From Candidatus Saccharibacteria bacterium UBA2112 (lineage in GTDB: Bacteria; Patescibacteriota; Saccharimonadia; Saccharimonadales; Saccharimonadaceae), in NCBI GenBank assembly GCA_002331045.1, contig DCYK01000022.1, positions 1-34,620 on the forward strand: 34,620 bases of DNA, in the 5' to 3' direction. Positions 23,216 to 31,096 of the stretch are shown one piece after another. Within the stretch, counting starts at the first letter, position 1. Every line of letters begins with the position of its first letter. Both the position numbers and the translations under genes were made by a program. Below the pieces are notes generated by a model. That model ran no database searches. It was not told the DNA's origin and saw only the letters and a program-made list of their open reading frames with translations.

Positions 23216-23908
23216 ATGACAATCAAACCAAGCCTCGCGGCGATAGCCGTTATGTTTATGGCGGCGCTGTTTTTGACACCGTCCGTCCACGCCAAACAAA
23301 AACCAAATAACAAACAATCTAAACCAACCATCGTAAAGGTGCAGCTAGGTGATACCCTGTCGGCTATTGCCAAAGAACACGGCACTACGTATGTACGGTT
23401 ATTTAATGCAAATAAATTCATCACCAACCCAGACGTCATTGATGTTGGGCAAAAAATCCGCATTCCAAAGGACGGCAAAAAACTGCCAGATCGCTTTAGT
23501 GCACTGATGCCCTCTCAGCCCGTGGCAGCCACTACCGTTCCCGCAACATCACCTACCACCGCTCCAGCAACTGCACCACCATCACAGCCAGTTGCAACAC
23601 CCGCGTCGAGTGCAGGCAATACGTACTACCGCGGTTATTGCACGTGGTACGTAAAGGAGCGTCGGCCTGACCTCCCTAATCGGCTTGGCAATGGCGGACA
23701 GTGGGCAGCTAGCGCAGCTGCACAGGGTTATGCCACCGGTTCAACGCCACGAGCTGGCGCTGTCGCTGAAACGACTGGCCACGTTGCCTACGTCGAGTCA
23801 GTTAATGGCAACGGAACTATTACTATTTCGGAAATGAATGGCCCAGCCGGTTTTGGTGTTGTCGGCAGTCGTACCGTTCCAGCTAGCCAGTATCATTACA
23901 TCTACTAG
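23216..23908 (+). CDS. Secreted LysM-CHAP peptidoglycan hydrolase
   Basis: 230 residues. Signal peptide 1-26 (cut after VHA), LysM domain about 39-85 (VQLGDTLSAIAKEHG... VGQKIRIP), a flexible Pro/Thr/Ala linker (about 100-133) and a C-terminal CHAP domain with catalytic Cys142 in GYCTWYV and His189 in TGHVAYVE. It should bind peptidoglycan and cut peptide cross-links or N-acetylmuramoyl-L-Ala bonds, on its own wall or on that of a host bacterium. Its stop overlaps the convergent ClpB stop in CTAG (23905-23908). Confidence 0.93.
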   Translation: MTIKPSLAAIAVMFMAALFLTPSVHAKQKPNNKQSKPTIVKVQLGDTLSAIAKEHGTTYVRLFNANKFITNPDVIDVGQKIRIPKDGKKLPDRFSALMPSQPVAATTVPATSPTTAPATAPPSQPVATPASSAGNTYYRGYCTWYVKERRPDLPNRLGNGGQWAASAAAQGYATGSTPRAGAVAETTGHVAYVESVNGNGTITISEMNGPAGFGVVGSRTVPASQYHYIY

Positions 23909-26052
23909 CTCGGCTCGTCTTTGATCTGGCCAAAGACAAAGTCTTTACCGTCAAAGTCGACTCGAAGTTTTGCACCTTCTTTTATCGAACCGTCTATGAC
24001 TTTGCTTGCGAGTTCATTAAGCAACCTAGACTGGATCACACGCTTGAGAGGCCGAGCACCAAATGCTGGCTCAAAGCCAAGCTGCGCGAGCGCTTCTTTT
24101 GCCTTGTCCGTAAATTGCAGCGTAATATTCTTGTTATCACGTATTTGCATGAGCATACGTTGCAACTGTGTCTCGACAATATGTTTCATGTCCTCGGGTT
24201 GGATGCGATCAAAAATTACGATGTCATCGATTCGATTAATGAACTCTGGTCGGAAGTGCCTGTCTAATTCTTTATGAAGTGTTCCCTCAAGCACTGCAAA
24301 GTCCTTACCGTCCCATTCTTGGATATAATGCGAACCGATATTGCTGGTCATAATGATCACTGTATTGCTAAAATTCACCGTTCGACCCTGGCCGTCGGTC
24401 AGTCGTCCATCATCCAAGACCTGCAACAATACATTAAACACATCCTGGTGCGCTTTCTCGATTTCGTCAAACAATACAATACTATAAGGTCGACGTCGCA
24501 CAGCCTCGGTCAATTGGCCCCCTTGTTCGTACCCTACGTACCCAGGTGGCGAGCCAATAAGTCGTGAGACGGCATGCTGCTCCATATACTCGCTCATATC
24601 AATACGAGTCATAGCCCGATCATCATCAAATAGCGTATTCGCTAGGCTCTTTGCAAGCTCCGTCTTACCAACTCCCGTTGGACCAAGAAAGAGAAACGAA
24701 CCAATCGGCCGGTGCTGATCACCGATACCAGCACGCGAACGACGAATTGCATTAGCGACTGCTTCGACTGCACGGTTCTGGCCAACAACCCGTTTATGTA
24801 ACTCCTTTTCCAAATGACTCAGCTTTTCCGTTTCACTTTCCTTTAGTTTGTCGACTGGTATACCCGTCCACTTTGATACTACTGCAGCTATGTCATCTGC
24901 TGTTACTTCGTCACGAAGCAGACGTTTCTGAGCGGGTATCATATTGATCTGGCGTCGTAGTTCAGCAATGTTCTGCTCGATTTCTGGAATCTCGCCATAC
25001 TTCATTCGACTGGCAGTTCCTAGGTCGTTGTCATTTTCGGCCATTTCTAGTTTTGTCCTGGCAGATTCTAGACGTTCATTCTCAGCATTCAGTTTGTCAA
25101 TAATATCCTTCTCTTTTTGCCACGTTGATTCAAGCTCACCCGCCTCCTTTGAAAGGCTCGTGATTTCCTGCTCAATTTCAGTCTTTCTGGTTTTTGCCGT
25201 GTCACTTTTGTCTTTTTTGAGCGCTGTCTGTTCAATTTGTAATTGCATAATCTTGCGATTCAGCCGATCTAGCTCGATGGGCTTGGAGTCAAGTTGCATC
25301 TTTAGTGCTGACGTTGCTTCATCGATCAGGTCGACCGCCTTGTCGGGCAAAAAACGCTCAGTAATGTACCGATCGCTCAATCGTGCCGCCGCCATAATCG
25401 CATCATCAAGAATCTTTACACCGTGATGTACTTCATACTTTTCCTGGAGACCGCGGAGAATCGCTACCGTATCATCAAAGTCAGGTTCACCAATGTATAC
25501 CGGCTGCAGACGTCGTTCCAACGCAGCGTCTTTTTCAATATACTGTCGGTACTCATTCAGCGTTGTTGCACCAATGAGATGGAGCTTTCCCCGTGCCATC
25601 ATTGGCTTGAGCATATTCGCCGCGTCTACCGCACCTTCTGCTTTACCTGCGCCAACAATTGTATGAATTTCATCGACAAAGAGAATAATCTCTCCCGCCG
25701 CTTCCTCTATTTCCTTCAGTACCGATTGTAGCCGCTCTTCAAATTGACCGCGATATCCAGCACCAGCCAATAGGCTGCTGATCTCTAGTCCAATCACGCG
25801 TTTGTTGCGGAGACTTTGCGGTACATCACTTTTGACAATCCGTTGCGCGAGGCCCTCAACAATCGCTGTTTTACCAACTCCTGGTTCGCCGATAAGGACC
25901 GGATTGTTTTTACTTCGCCGGCTCAGCACTTGCATGCAGCGCCGAATTTCTTCATCTCGACCAATAACGGGATCAAGCTTGCCCTCACGAGCAAGCGCCG
26001 TAAAATCTTGTCCAAATTGTTCTAGTGGTTTCTTGTTTTCTTCAGGTTGCAT
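23905..26052 (-). CDS. clpB: ClpB-type disaggregase lacking the N-domain
   Basis: 715 residues. First AAA+ module has GEPGVGKT (55-62) and VDEIH (126-130); the coiled-coil M domain spans about 255-370; the second AAA+ module has GPTGVGKT (457-464). The M domain length and the SKWTGIPV segment identify ClpB rather than ClpA/C. The usual N-terminal repeat domain (about 150 residues) is absent: the protein starts at EQFGQDFTALAREGKLDPVIGRDEEI, like the natural short ClpB form. With DnaK it would dissolve aggregates. A longer frame from 26154 crosses the promoter and operator, so the ATG at 26052 with AGGAGGT is the start. Confidence 0.95.
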   Translation of the reverse strand: MQPEENKKPLEQFGQDFTALAREGKLDPVIGRDEEIRRCMQVLSRRSKNNPVLIGEPGVGKTAIVEGLAQRIVKSDVPQSLRNKRVIGLEISSLLAGAGYRGQFEERLQSVLKEIEEAAGEIILFVDEIHTIVGAGKAEGAVDAANMLKPMMARGKLHLIGATTLNEYRQYIEKDAALERRLQPVYIGEPDFDDTVAILRGLQEKYEVHHGVKILDDAIMAAARLSDRYITERFLPDKAVDLIDEATSALKMQLDSKPIELDRLNRKIMQLQIEQTALKKDKSDTAKTRKTEIEQEITSLSKEAGELESTWQKEKDIIDKLNAENERLESARTKLEMAENDNDLGTASRMKYGEIPEIEQNIAELRRQINMIPAQKRLLRDEVTADDIAAVVSKWTGIPVDKLKESETEKLSHLEKELHKRVVGQNRAVEAVANAIRRSRAGIGDQHRPIGSFLFLGPTGVGKTELAKSLANTLFDDDRAMTRIDMSEYMEQHAVSRLIGSPPGYVGYEQGGQLTEAVRRRPYSIVLFDEIEKAHQDVFNVLLQVLDDGRLTDGQGRTVNFSNTVIIMTSNIGSHYIQEWDGKDFAVLEGTLHKELDRHFRPEFINRIDDIVIFDRIQPEDMKHIVETQLQRMLMQIRDNKNITLQFTDKAKEALAQLGFEPAFGARPLKRVIQSRLLNELASKVIDGSIKEGAKLRVDFDGKDFVFGQIKDEPS

Positions 26053-26073
26053 AACGTACCTCCTGTAATTGCT

Positions 26074-26102
26074 ATTGTATAAAATTAGCACTCTCAATGC
26101 AA
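26074..26102 (-). promoter_or_regulatory. Heat-shock promoter of clpB
   Basis: TTGCAT (26102-26097), 17-bp spacer, TACAAT (26079-26074); AGGAGGT follows 10 nt further. The spacer and -35 are covered by the CIRCE element. Confidence 0.75.
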
Positions 26103-26111
26103 GAGTGCTAA
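26085..26111. promoter_or_regulatory. CIRCE element (HrcA operator)
   Basis: TTAGCACTC (26085-26093), 9-nt spacer, GAGTGCTAA (26103-26111): a perfect match to the HrcA binding site. It overlaps the -35 and spacer of the clpB promoter, so HrcA would repress clpB until heat shock. It also lies about 85 bp upstream of the divergent SDR gene. Confidence 0.95.
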
Positions 26112-26195
26112 TTTTATTTCTTTCACCACTGGTCAGCGGACCCTCATGATTCATGTTTATGCTACAATCTCAACAGAAGAAAGGGGAACAAAAAC

Positions 26196-27005
26196 ATGAA
26201 TGTACAGAATAAAGTTTTCGTCGTGACAGGCGCTGGGGGTGGTATTGGCGGTGAACTCGTAAAGACACTTCTGACACGAGGCGCAACGGTTGCAGCAGTC
26301 GATCTCAAAGAGGAGAGTCTGCAAAAACTCACAGAACGCGTCGGTAAAGATGCGGAGAAACTTTCGACCCATGCGCTTAATATCAGTGATCGTGATGCTG
26401 TCCTCAAACTTCCACAAGCAGTCAAAAAAGCGCACGATACCATCGACGGCTTAATCAACTGCGCCGGTATTGTACAACCGTTTGTTACAATCAACGATCT
26501 CGATTTTGATGTTATCGAGCGTGTCATCAATGTGAACCTTTATGGCACACTGAACATGACGAAGGCCTTTTTGCCTCACCTTTTGGATCGGCCCGAGGCA
26601 TACGTTGCAAACGTATCAAGTATGGGCGGTTTTTTACCTGTACCTGGACAGAGTATCTATGGTGCTTCAAAGGCTGCCGTCAAGCTAATGACTGAAGGTC
26701 TCTACGCCGAATTGCTGGATACAAACGTCCATGTCAGCGTCGTGTTTCCCGGTGCGACGGCGACGAATATTACAAAGAACTCTGGCGTCGACGCCCCCAA
26801 GGCTTCGGCGACGGATGTTAAAAAACAAAGCGCTATGATGTTACCACCCGACCGAGCGGCCGAGATGATCATTAATGGTATCGAAAAAGATGCTTTTCAG
26901 ATATTCACTGGCAAGGATTCAAAGTTAATGAACAGACTCTATCGTCTCAATCCAGCATTTGCAACAAAATTCATCACCAAGCGCATGAAATCATTGCTTG
27001 AATAA
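26196..27005 (+). CDS. Short-chain dehydrogenase/reductase (classical SDR)
   Basis: 269 residues. Cofactor loop TGAGGGIG (11-18), NCAG (88-91), catalytic Ser near 141-142 and YxxxK as Y155 and K159 (YGASK). D35 after the second strand (AAVDLK) favours NAD(H). The substrate cannot be told; it ends 72 nt before crtE on the same strand, and a role with the carotenoid genes (for instance alcohol oxidation) is only possible, not shown. AAAGGGG precedes the ATG; TACAAT (26163-26168) is the likely -10. Confidence 0.93.
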   Translation: MNVQNKVFVVTGAGGGIGGELVKTLLTRGATVAAVDLKEESLQKLTERVGKDAEKLSTHALNISDRDAVLKLPQAVKKAHDTIDGLINCAGIVQPFVTINDLDFDVIERVINVNLYGTLNMTKAFLPHLLDRPEAYVANVSSMGGFLPVPGQSIYGASKAAVKLMTEGLYAELLDTNVHVSVVFPGATATNITKNSGVDAPKASATDVKKQSAMMLPPDRAAEMIINGIEKDAFQIFTGKDSKLMNRLYRLNPAFATKFITKRMKSLLE

Positions 27006-27063
27006 CATTTCTTCGTTCCATCAAAGTTACTTCTTAATTTTCCCATTATCCCCTTCTTTTGTT

Positions 27064-27069
27064 TATAAT
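27064..27069 (+). promoter_or_regulatory. -10 box of the carotenoid operon
   Basis: TATAAT with 8 nt to the crtE ATG at 27078 and no ribosome binding site between, so the operon probably begins with a leaderless gene. The -35 (near 27041) is poor, which may mean an activator or low expression. Confidence 0.6.
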
Positions 27070-27077
27070 AAGCACAC

Positions 27078-28145
27078 ATGGTTCGCGTATTGCCACACAT
27101 CGAGACAGAGGTATTGCTTGACAAAATAATCGACGATTATTTTGAACAGTCAATCCAAAACGCAGAGCAGATAGATGTATCATACAAACAACTTTGGGAG
27201 ACACTCCATAGACTGATGCGCTCTGGTGGCAAGCGCTTGCGTCCAAAAATGACGCTTTTGTCATATGAAGCGTTTGGCGGCAAAGATAGCGAAAAAATCA
27301 TTCCGGTTGCCGTTGCCCAAGAACTACTGCACTTTAGCCTCTTGATTCATGATGACGTTATTGACCGTGACTATACCCGCCACGGAACGCCCAATATCGC
27401 TGGTACGTACAAGACAATCTATTTACCGTTCGTTGACAAGCCTACCGAACGAACACACTTTGCCCATAGTGCCGCAATTTTAGGCGGTGACCTCATGCTG
27501 TCTGCCGCCCACGAACTCATTGCATCAAGCCCTCTCGCTTCGCACGAAAAATCCATAGCTCAACAGCTCATTGCAAGAAGCATCTTTGAGGTTGCAGGTG
27601 GCGAGTTGCTTGATACCGAATCAAGTTTTGTTCCTTATATCGACGGCCAAGCAGTAAAGATTGCACGCTACAAAACGGCTGGGTATTCGTTTGAGATACC
27701 GCTGATGACCGGTGCTCGTATTGCTGGTATATCCGACGAATATGCAGTTTATTTACGCGAATTTTCGCATACTCTCGGTATTGCATTTCAGTTAGTGGAC
27801 GATTTGCTTGGTGTGTTTGGCGAGGAAGAGATGACGGGCAAGTCGACCGTGAGTGATATTACCGAGGGCAAGCGAACGTACATGGTCGAGCAGGCAAATG
27901 CCGCGATGTCAGCTGCCGAGAAAAAACAATTCGAGCAAACCTTTGGCAACCCCGATGCAACAATTAGTGAAATTGAGAGCGCAAAGCAATTGCTTGTATC
28001 GTCTGGCGCCAAAGCAATGACAGAACAGGAAATTAAACGCTATGCCAAGGAAGCAAGAACAGCACTACATCGTATAAAAATCAGTGAAAAGTATAGGGAA
28101 GAATTTGAAAAGCTTATAGCGAAAGTTACGGAGCGAACATTCTAA
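27078..28145 (+). CDS. crtE: Geranylgeranyl diphosphate synthase (CrtE/IdsA-like)
   Basis: 355 residues, trans-isoprenyl diphosphate synthase. GGKRLRP (50-56), first Asp-rich motif DDVID (92-96) followed by RRHGTPN-like sequence, and second motif DDLLG (241-245) in FQLVDDLLGVFG, a form seen in actinobacterial enzymes. The small Ser87 five residues before the first motif leaves room for C20 or longer chains, consistent with GGPP. It would supply GGPP to CrtB. Its TAA overlaps the crtB ATG as TAATG (28143-28147). IPP and DMAPP must come from outside the window. Confidence 0.92.
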   Translation: MVRVLPHIETEVLLDKIIDDYFEQSIQNAEQIDVSYKQLWETLHRLMRSGGKRLRPKMTLLSYEAFGGKDSEKIIPVAVAQELLHFSLLIHDDVIDRDYTRHGTPNIAGTYKTIYLPFVDKPTERTHFAHSAAILGGDLMLSAAHELIASSPLASHEKSIAQQLIARSIFEVAGGELLDTESSFVPYIDGQAVKIARYKTAGYSFEIPLMTGARIAGISDEYAVYLREFSHTLGIAFQLVDDLLGVFGEEEMTGKSTVSDITEGKRTYMVEQANAAMSAAEKKQFEQTFGNPDATISEIESAKQLLVSSGAKAMTEQEIKRYAKEARTALHRIKISEKYREEFEKLIAKVTERTF

Positions 28146-28975
28146 TGGAGCTTTATACGAAAGTTGCCTATGCACATAGTAAAAAGCTCACTCTTAGTTA
28201 CTCAACATCTTTTGGACTGAGTAGTCGTCTTTTTCATGGTGATATCCAACCACACATTTATGCTATTTACGGATTAGTACGTATCGCTGATGAGATTGTC
28301 GACACCTACAAAGGTCCCGATGCCGATCAATTACTCGATGAGCTGGAGACGCAAACGTATGCCAGTATACGATCGGGTTATAGTACAAATACTATCATCC
28401 ACGCTTTTGCCCAGACCGCAAGGCGATATGGCATCAGCAAGGAGCTGATCAAACCATTCTTTGACAGCATGCGGATGGATCTACACCCACGAACATACAC
28501 ACCACAATACTACGCCACATACATTCACGGTTCAGCCGAAGTTGTTGGTTTAATGTGCTTGCGAGTATTCGTTGATGGTGACGACACAGCTTATAAACGA
28601 CTCCGTGACGGTGCTGCTGCGCTTGGCTCTGCCTATCAAAAAGTAAACTTCCTTCGTGATCTTGCAGCCGACTACAAAGAACTTGGTCGACTCTATTTTC
28701 CAGACGTCACCTACGAAACATTTGACGACTCAACAAAAGACAAAATCATTGCTGATATCCAAGAGGATTTTGACCACGCGTATACTGCGCTCCAGCAGCT
28801 ACCCGCTAATAGCCGCAAGGCGACTATGATGAGTTATGTCTACTATACCGAACTACTCAACCGCCTAAAACGCACGCCTGCACATGTCATCAAGACTACT
28901 CGACTCCGTGTACCATCCGGTCGCAAGCTAACCTTACTCGCGCGCACCATGATCCGTCGGGGTAATCCGTCATGA
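28145..28975 (+). CDS. crtB: Phytoene synthase
   Basis: 276 residues. First Asp-rich motif DEIVD (49-53) in YGLVRIADEIVD, second D171-x3-D175 in NFLRDLAADYKELGRLYFP; both bind Mg-diphosphate while two GGPP are joined head-to-head into phytoene. The early SYSTSFGLSSRLF is also diagnostic. The NFLRDL-x-ADY-x-ELGR form resembles Bacteroidota-type CrtB more than the actinobacterial NxLRDVGED type, a hint of mixed ancestry. Overlaps crtE by TAATG and crtI by ATGA (28972-28975). Confidence 0.95.
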   Translation: MELYTKVAYAHSKKLTLSYSTSFGLSSRLFHGDIQPHIYAIYGLVRIADEIVDTYKGPDADQLLDELETQTYASIRSGYSTNTIIHAFAQTARRYGISKELIKPFFDSMRMDLHPRTYTPQYYATYIHGSAEVVGLMCLRVFVDGDDTAYKRLRDGAAALGSAYQKVNFLRDLAADYKELGRLYFPDVTYETFDDSTKDKIIADIQEDFDHAYTALQQLPANSRKATMMSYVYYTELLNRLKRTPAHVIKTTRLRVPSGRKLTLLARTMIRRGNPS

Positions 28976-30504
28976 GCAAACGCGTGGTCATCGTGGGGGC
29001 AGGTATTGGCGGATTAGCGACAGCAAATCTATTAGCCAAGGCCGGCTACAAGGTCTCCGTCTATGAAAAAAACGCTCAGCCCGGAGGTCGCGCTGGCATT
29101 CTTGAACTCAAAGGTTTCCGCTTTGACACAGGTCCCTCATGGTACCTAATGCCCGATGTCTTTACGCACTATTTCTCACTTTTTCGAAAAACAATTACCA
29201 AGGAACTCGATCTGGTTCAGTTGTCACCTGCATACAAAGTTTTCTTTGAAAATGCTTCACCGATCACCATTACGAGCGACAGTGAACAAGATGCAGCGAC
29301 GTTTGACGCTATTGAACCAGGAGCTGGGAAGAAGTTGAAGGAGTACGTAAGAAAAGGCGATGATATCTACCGATTATCAATGAAGCATTTTCTCTATACA
29401 AACTTCTCATCAGTGCGTGATTTCACCAAAACTGATGTATTGCGTCGCGGTCATGTCATGACACGGCTTGCACTCATGCCAATTAGCACCTACGTAGCTA
29501 AGTTTGTCACCGATCGCCGCCTACAACAAATCCTCGAATATCCAATGGTGTTTCTCGGATCATCGCCTTTTTCAGCACCCGCACTATACAGCCTTATGAG
29601 TGCCCTGGATTTTCATGAGGGAGTTTACTATCCAAAAGGCGGTCTCTATACGATTATCGAGCGACTCGTCAAGCTCGGTCAAGAACTTGGCGTTGAGTAC
29701 CATTATGGTGCAGCGGTAAAACGCATTGTCACAAGTCAAGGTGAGGTACGTGGTATTACGCTTGAAGATGGAGCACACATCAGCGCCGATATTGTCATCT
29801 CGAATGCCGATCTTCACTTTACTGAAACGCATCTATTAGACGAAAAGGATCGCTCATACCCCGCTAGCTACTGGGACAAGCGTGAAGCGGGTCCAAGCGC
29901 TCTGCTTATGTACCTTGGTGTTAAGGGTGAGATGCCAGAGCTAGAGCATCATAATTTATTCTTCGTTGATAATTGGAAAAAGAATTTTGATAACATTTTT
30001 GTCAACAAACGATTGCCATGGCCTGCTTCGATGTATGTCTGTAAGCCAAGTGCTACCGATCCAAGCGTTGCACCGAAGGGCCATGAAAACATGTTTGTTC
30101 TCGTACCATTGCCAGCTGGGACTAAAGCCACCAATGCACAGCTCGGAAAAGCCGCCGAAAAATACCTGTCACTCCTCGAAGAAAAGCTGGGAGTCAAAGA
30201 CTTGAAGCAACGCATCGTCCTAAAGAAATTTTTTGGTCCTAACGATTTCTCGCGCAAGTTTCATGCGTGGCAAGGAACCGCGCTCGGACCGTCACATACC
30301 CTGCGCCAAAGTGCATTCTTTCGCACGCCTAACAAGAGTAAAAAAGTGTCCGGCCTCTACTATGTCGGTGGATCAACCACACCAGGTATCGGCCTCCCTA
30401 TGTGCTTGATTGGCGCTGAATTGCTATACAAACGACTGGCCGGAGACAAGCGAGGGGGGCCAATTGATAAGATTCGGAATATTGCAAAGGAGGAAGACTA
30501 CTAA
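28972..30504 (+). CDS. crtI: Phytoene desaturase
   Basis: 510 residues. FAD-binding Rossmann loop GAGIGG (9-14) and E at the end of strand 2, GGRAGI, then FDTGPSWYLMPDVF; the C-terminal YYVGGSTTPGIGLPMCLIGAELL is the CrtI signature. It would introduce four double bonds to turn phytoene into lycopene at the membrane. Normal length, no breaks. AAAGGAGG (30486-30493) within its end serves crtYe, and its TAA overlaps the next ATG. Confidence 0.95.
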   Translation: MSKRVVIVGAGIGGLATANLLAKAGYKVSVYEKNAQPGGRAGILELKGFRFDTGPSWYLMPDVFTHYFSLFRKTITKELDLVQLSPAYKVFFENASPITITSDSEQDAATFDAIEPGAGKKLKEYVRKGDDIYRLSMKHFLYTNFSSVRDFTKTDVLRRGHVMTRLALMPISTYVAKFVTDRRLQQILEYPMVFLGSSPFSAPALYSLMSALDFHEGVYYPKGGLYTIIERLVKLGQELGVEYHYGAAVKRIVTSQGEVRGITLEDGAHISADIVISNADLHFTETHLLDEKDRSYPASYWDKREAGPSALLMYLGVKGEMPELEHHNLFFVDNWKKNFDNIFVNKRLPWPASMYVCKPSATDPSVAPKGHENMFVLVPLPAGTKATNAQLGKAAEKYLSLLEEKLGVKDLKQRIVLKKFFGPNDFSRKFHAWQGTALGPSHTLRQSAFFRTPNKSKKVSGLYYVGGSTTPGIGLPMCLIGAELLYKRLAGDKRGGPIDKIRNIAKEEDY

Positions 30505-30818
30505 TGCAGTTCTTTTACCTCATTGCACTCTGTCTTTCTCTAGCAGGCCTTGCGCTACTGGACCGCCGTTGGCAGCTCGCACTTTGGCACAATTGGCGAC
30601 AAACATGCCTTACTATCGGTATTGGTGTTAGTGTGTTTATAGCATGGGACCTACTCGGTATTTGGACAGGTATTTTCATACATGGAAATAGTTCGTTCAT
30701 CTTACCAATGACGATCGTGCCAGAATTCCCCATCGAGGAGATTTTCTTTTTGACACTCCTCTGTTATTGTACGCTTATTATTTATCGCGGGAGCTCCAAA
30801 CTATGGCAACGTACCTAG
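30504..30818 (+). CDS. crtYe: Lycopene cyclase subunit, CrtYe/CrtYc type
   Basis: 104 residues, three membrane helices. FPIEEIFF (75-82) is the PxEE motif of heterodimeric lycopene cyclases (CrtYc/Yd for C40, CrtYe/Yf for C50). The C40 and C50 forms cannot be told apart by sequence inspection alone; the elongase gene downstream favours the C50 kind. Starts at TAATG with crtI, good Shine-Dalgarno. Confidence 0.88.
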   Translation: MQFFYLIALCLSLAGLALLDRRWQLALWHNWRQTCLTIGIGVSVFIAWDLLGIWTGIFIHGNSSFILPMTIVPEFPIEEIFFLTLLCYCTLIIYRGSSKLWQRT

Positions 30819-31096
30819 TACTGAATGCTAGCTTCATACTTGCTGTTTGCGCAGTGCTCGCCAAACAGTTACGCCGGCCAACCAAGCCATGGTACATAAC
30901 ACTCGCTGTACTTGTGGTACTCACAATTATTTTTGATAACATCTTGATACTACTTGATGCCTACAGCTATGAGCCCTCAAAACTACTAGGTATTTATATT
31001 GGTGTGATGCCCATTGAAGATCTGATGTATGCACTCCTTTCCGCCATACTAATTCCAAGCCTTTGGCAAAGACTAGGAGTGCACCATGCTCGCTAA
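30803..31096 (+). CDS. crtYf: Lycopene cyclase subunit, CrtYf/CrtYd type
   Basis: 97 residues, three membrane helices; MPIEDLMYAL (69-78) is the second-subunit counterpart of the PxEE motif. It overlaps crtYe by 16 nt, fitting an obligate heterodimer translated in equal amounts. The ATG at 30803 is chosen over an in-frame one at 30767 because the extra residues are encoded within crtYe and are not family-like. Confidence 0.87.
   Translation: MATYLVLNASFILAVCAVLAKQLRRPTKPWYITLAVLVVLTIIFDNILILLDAYSYEPSKLLGIYIGVMPIEDLMYALLSAILIPSLWQRLGVHHAR

Noticed and set aside
26053..26154. N-terminal extension of ClpB from the ATG at 26154
   Set aside because: It would be encoded by the promoter and CIRCE element; the family start and AGGAGGT fit 26052.
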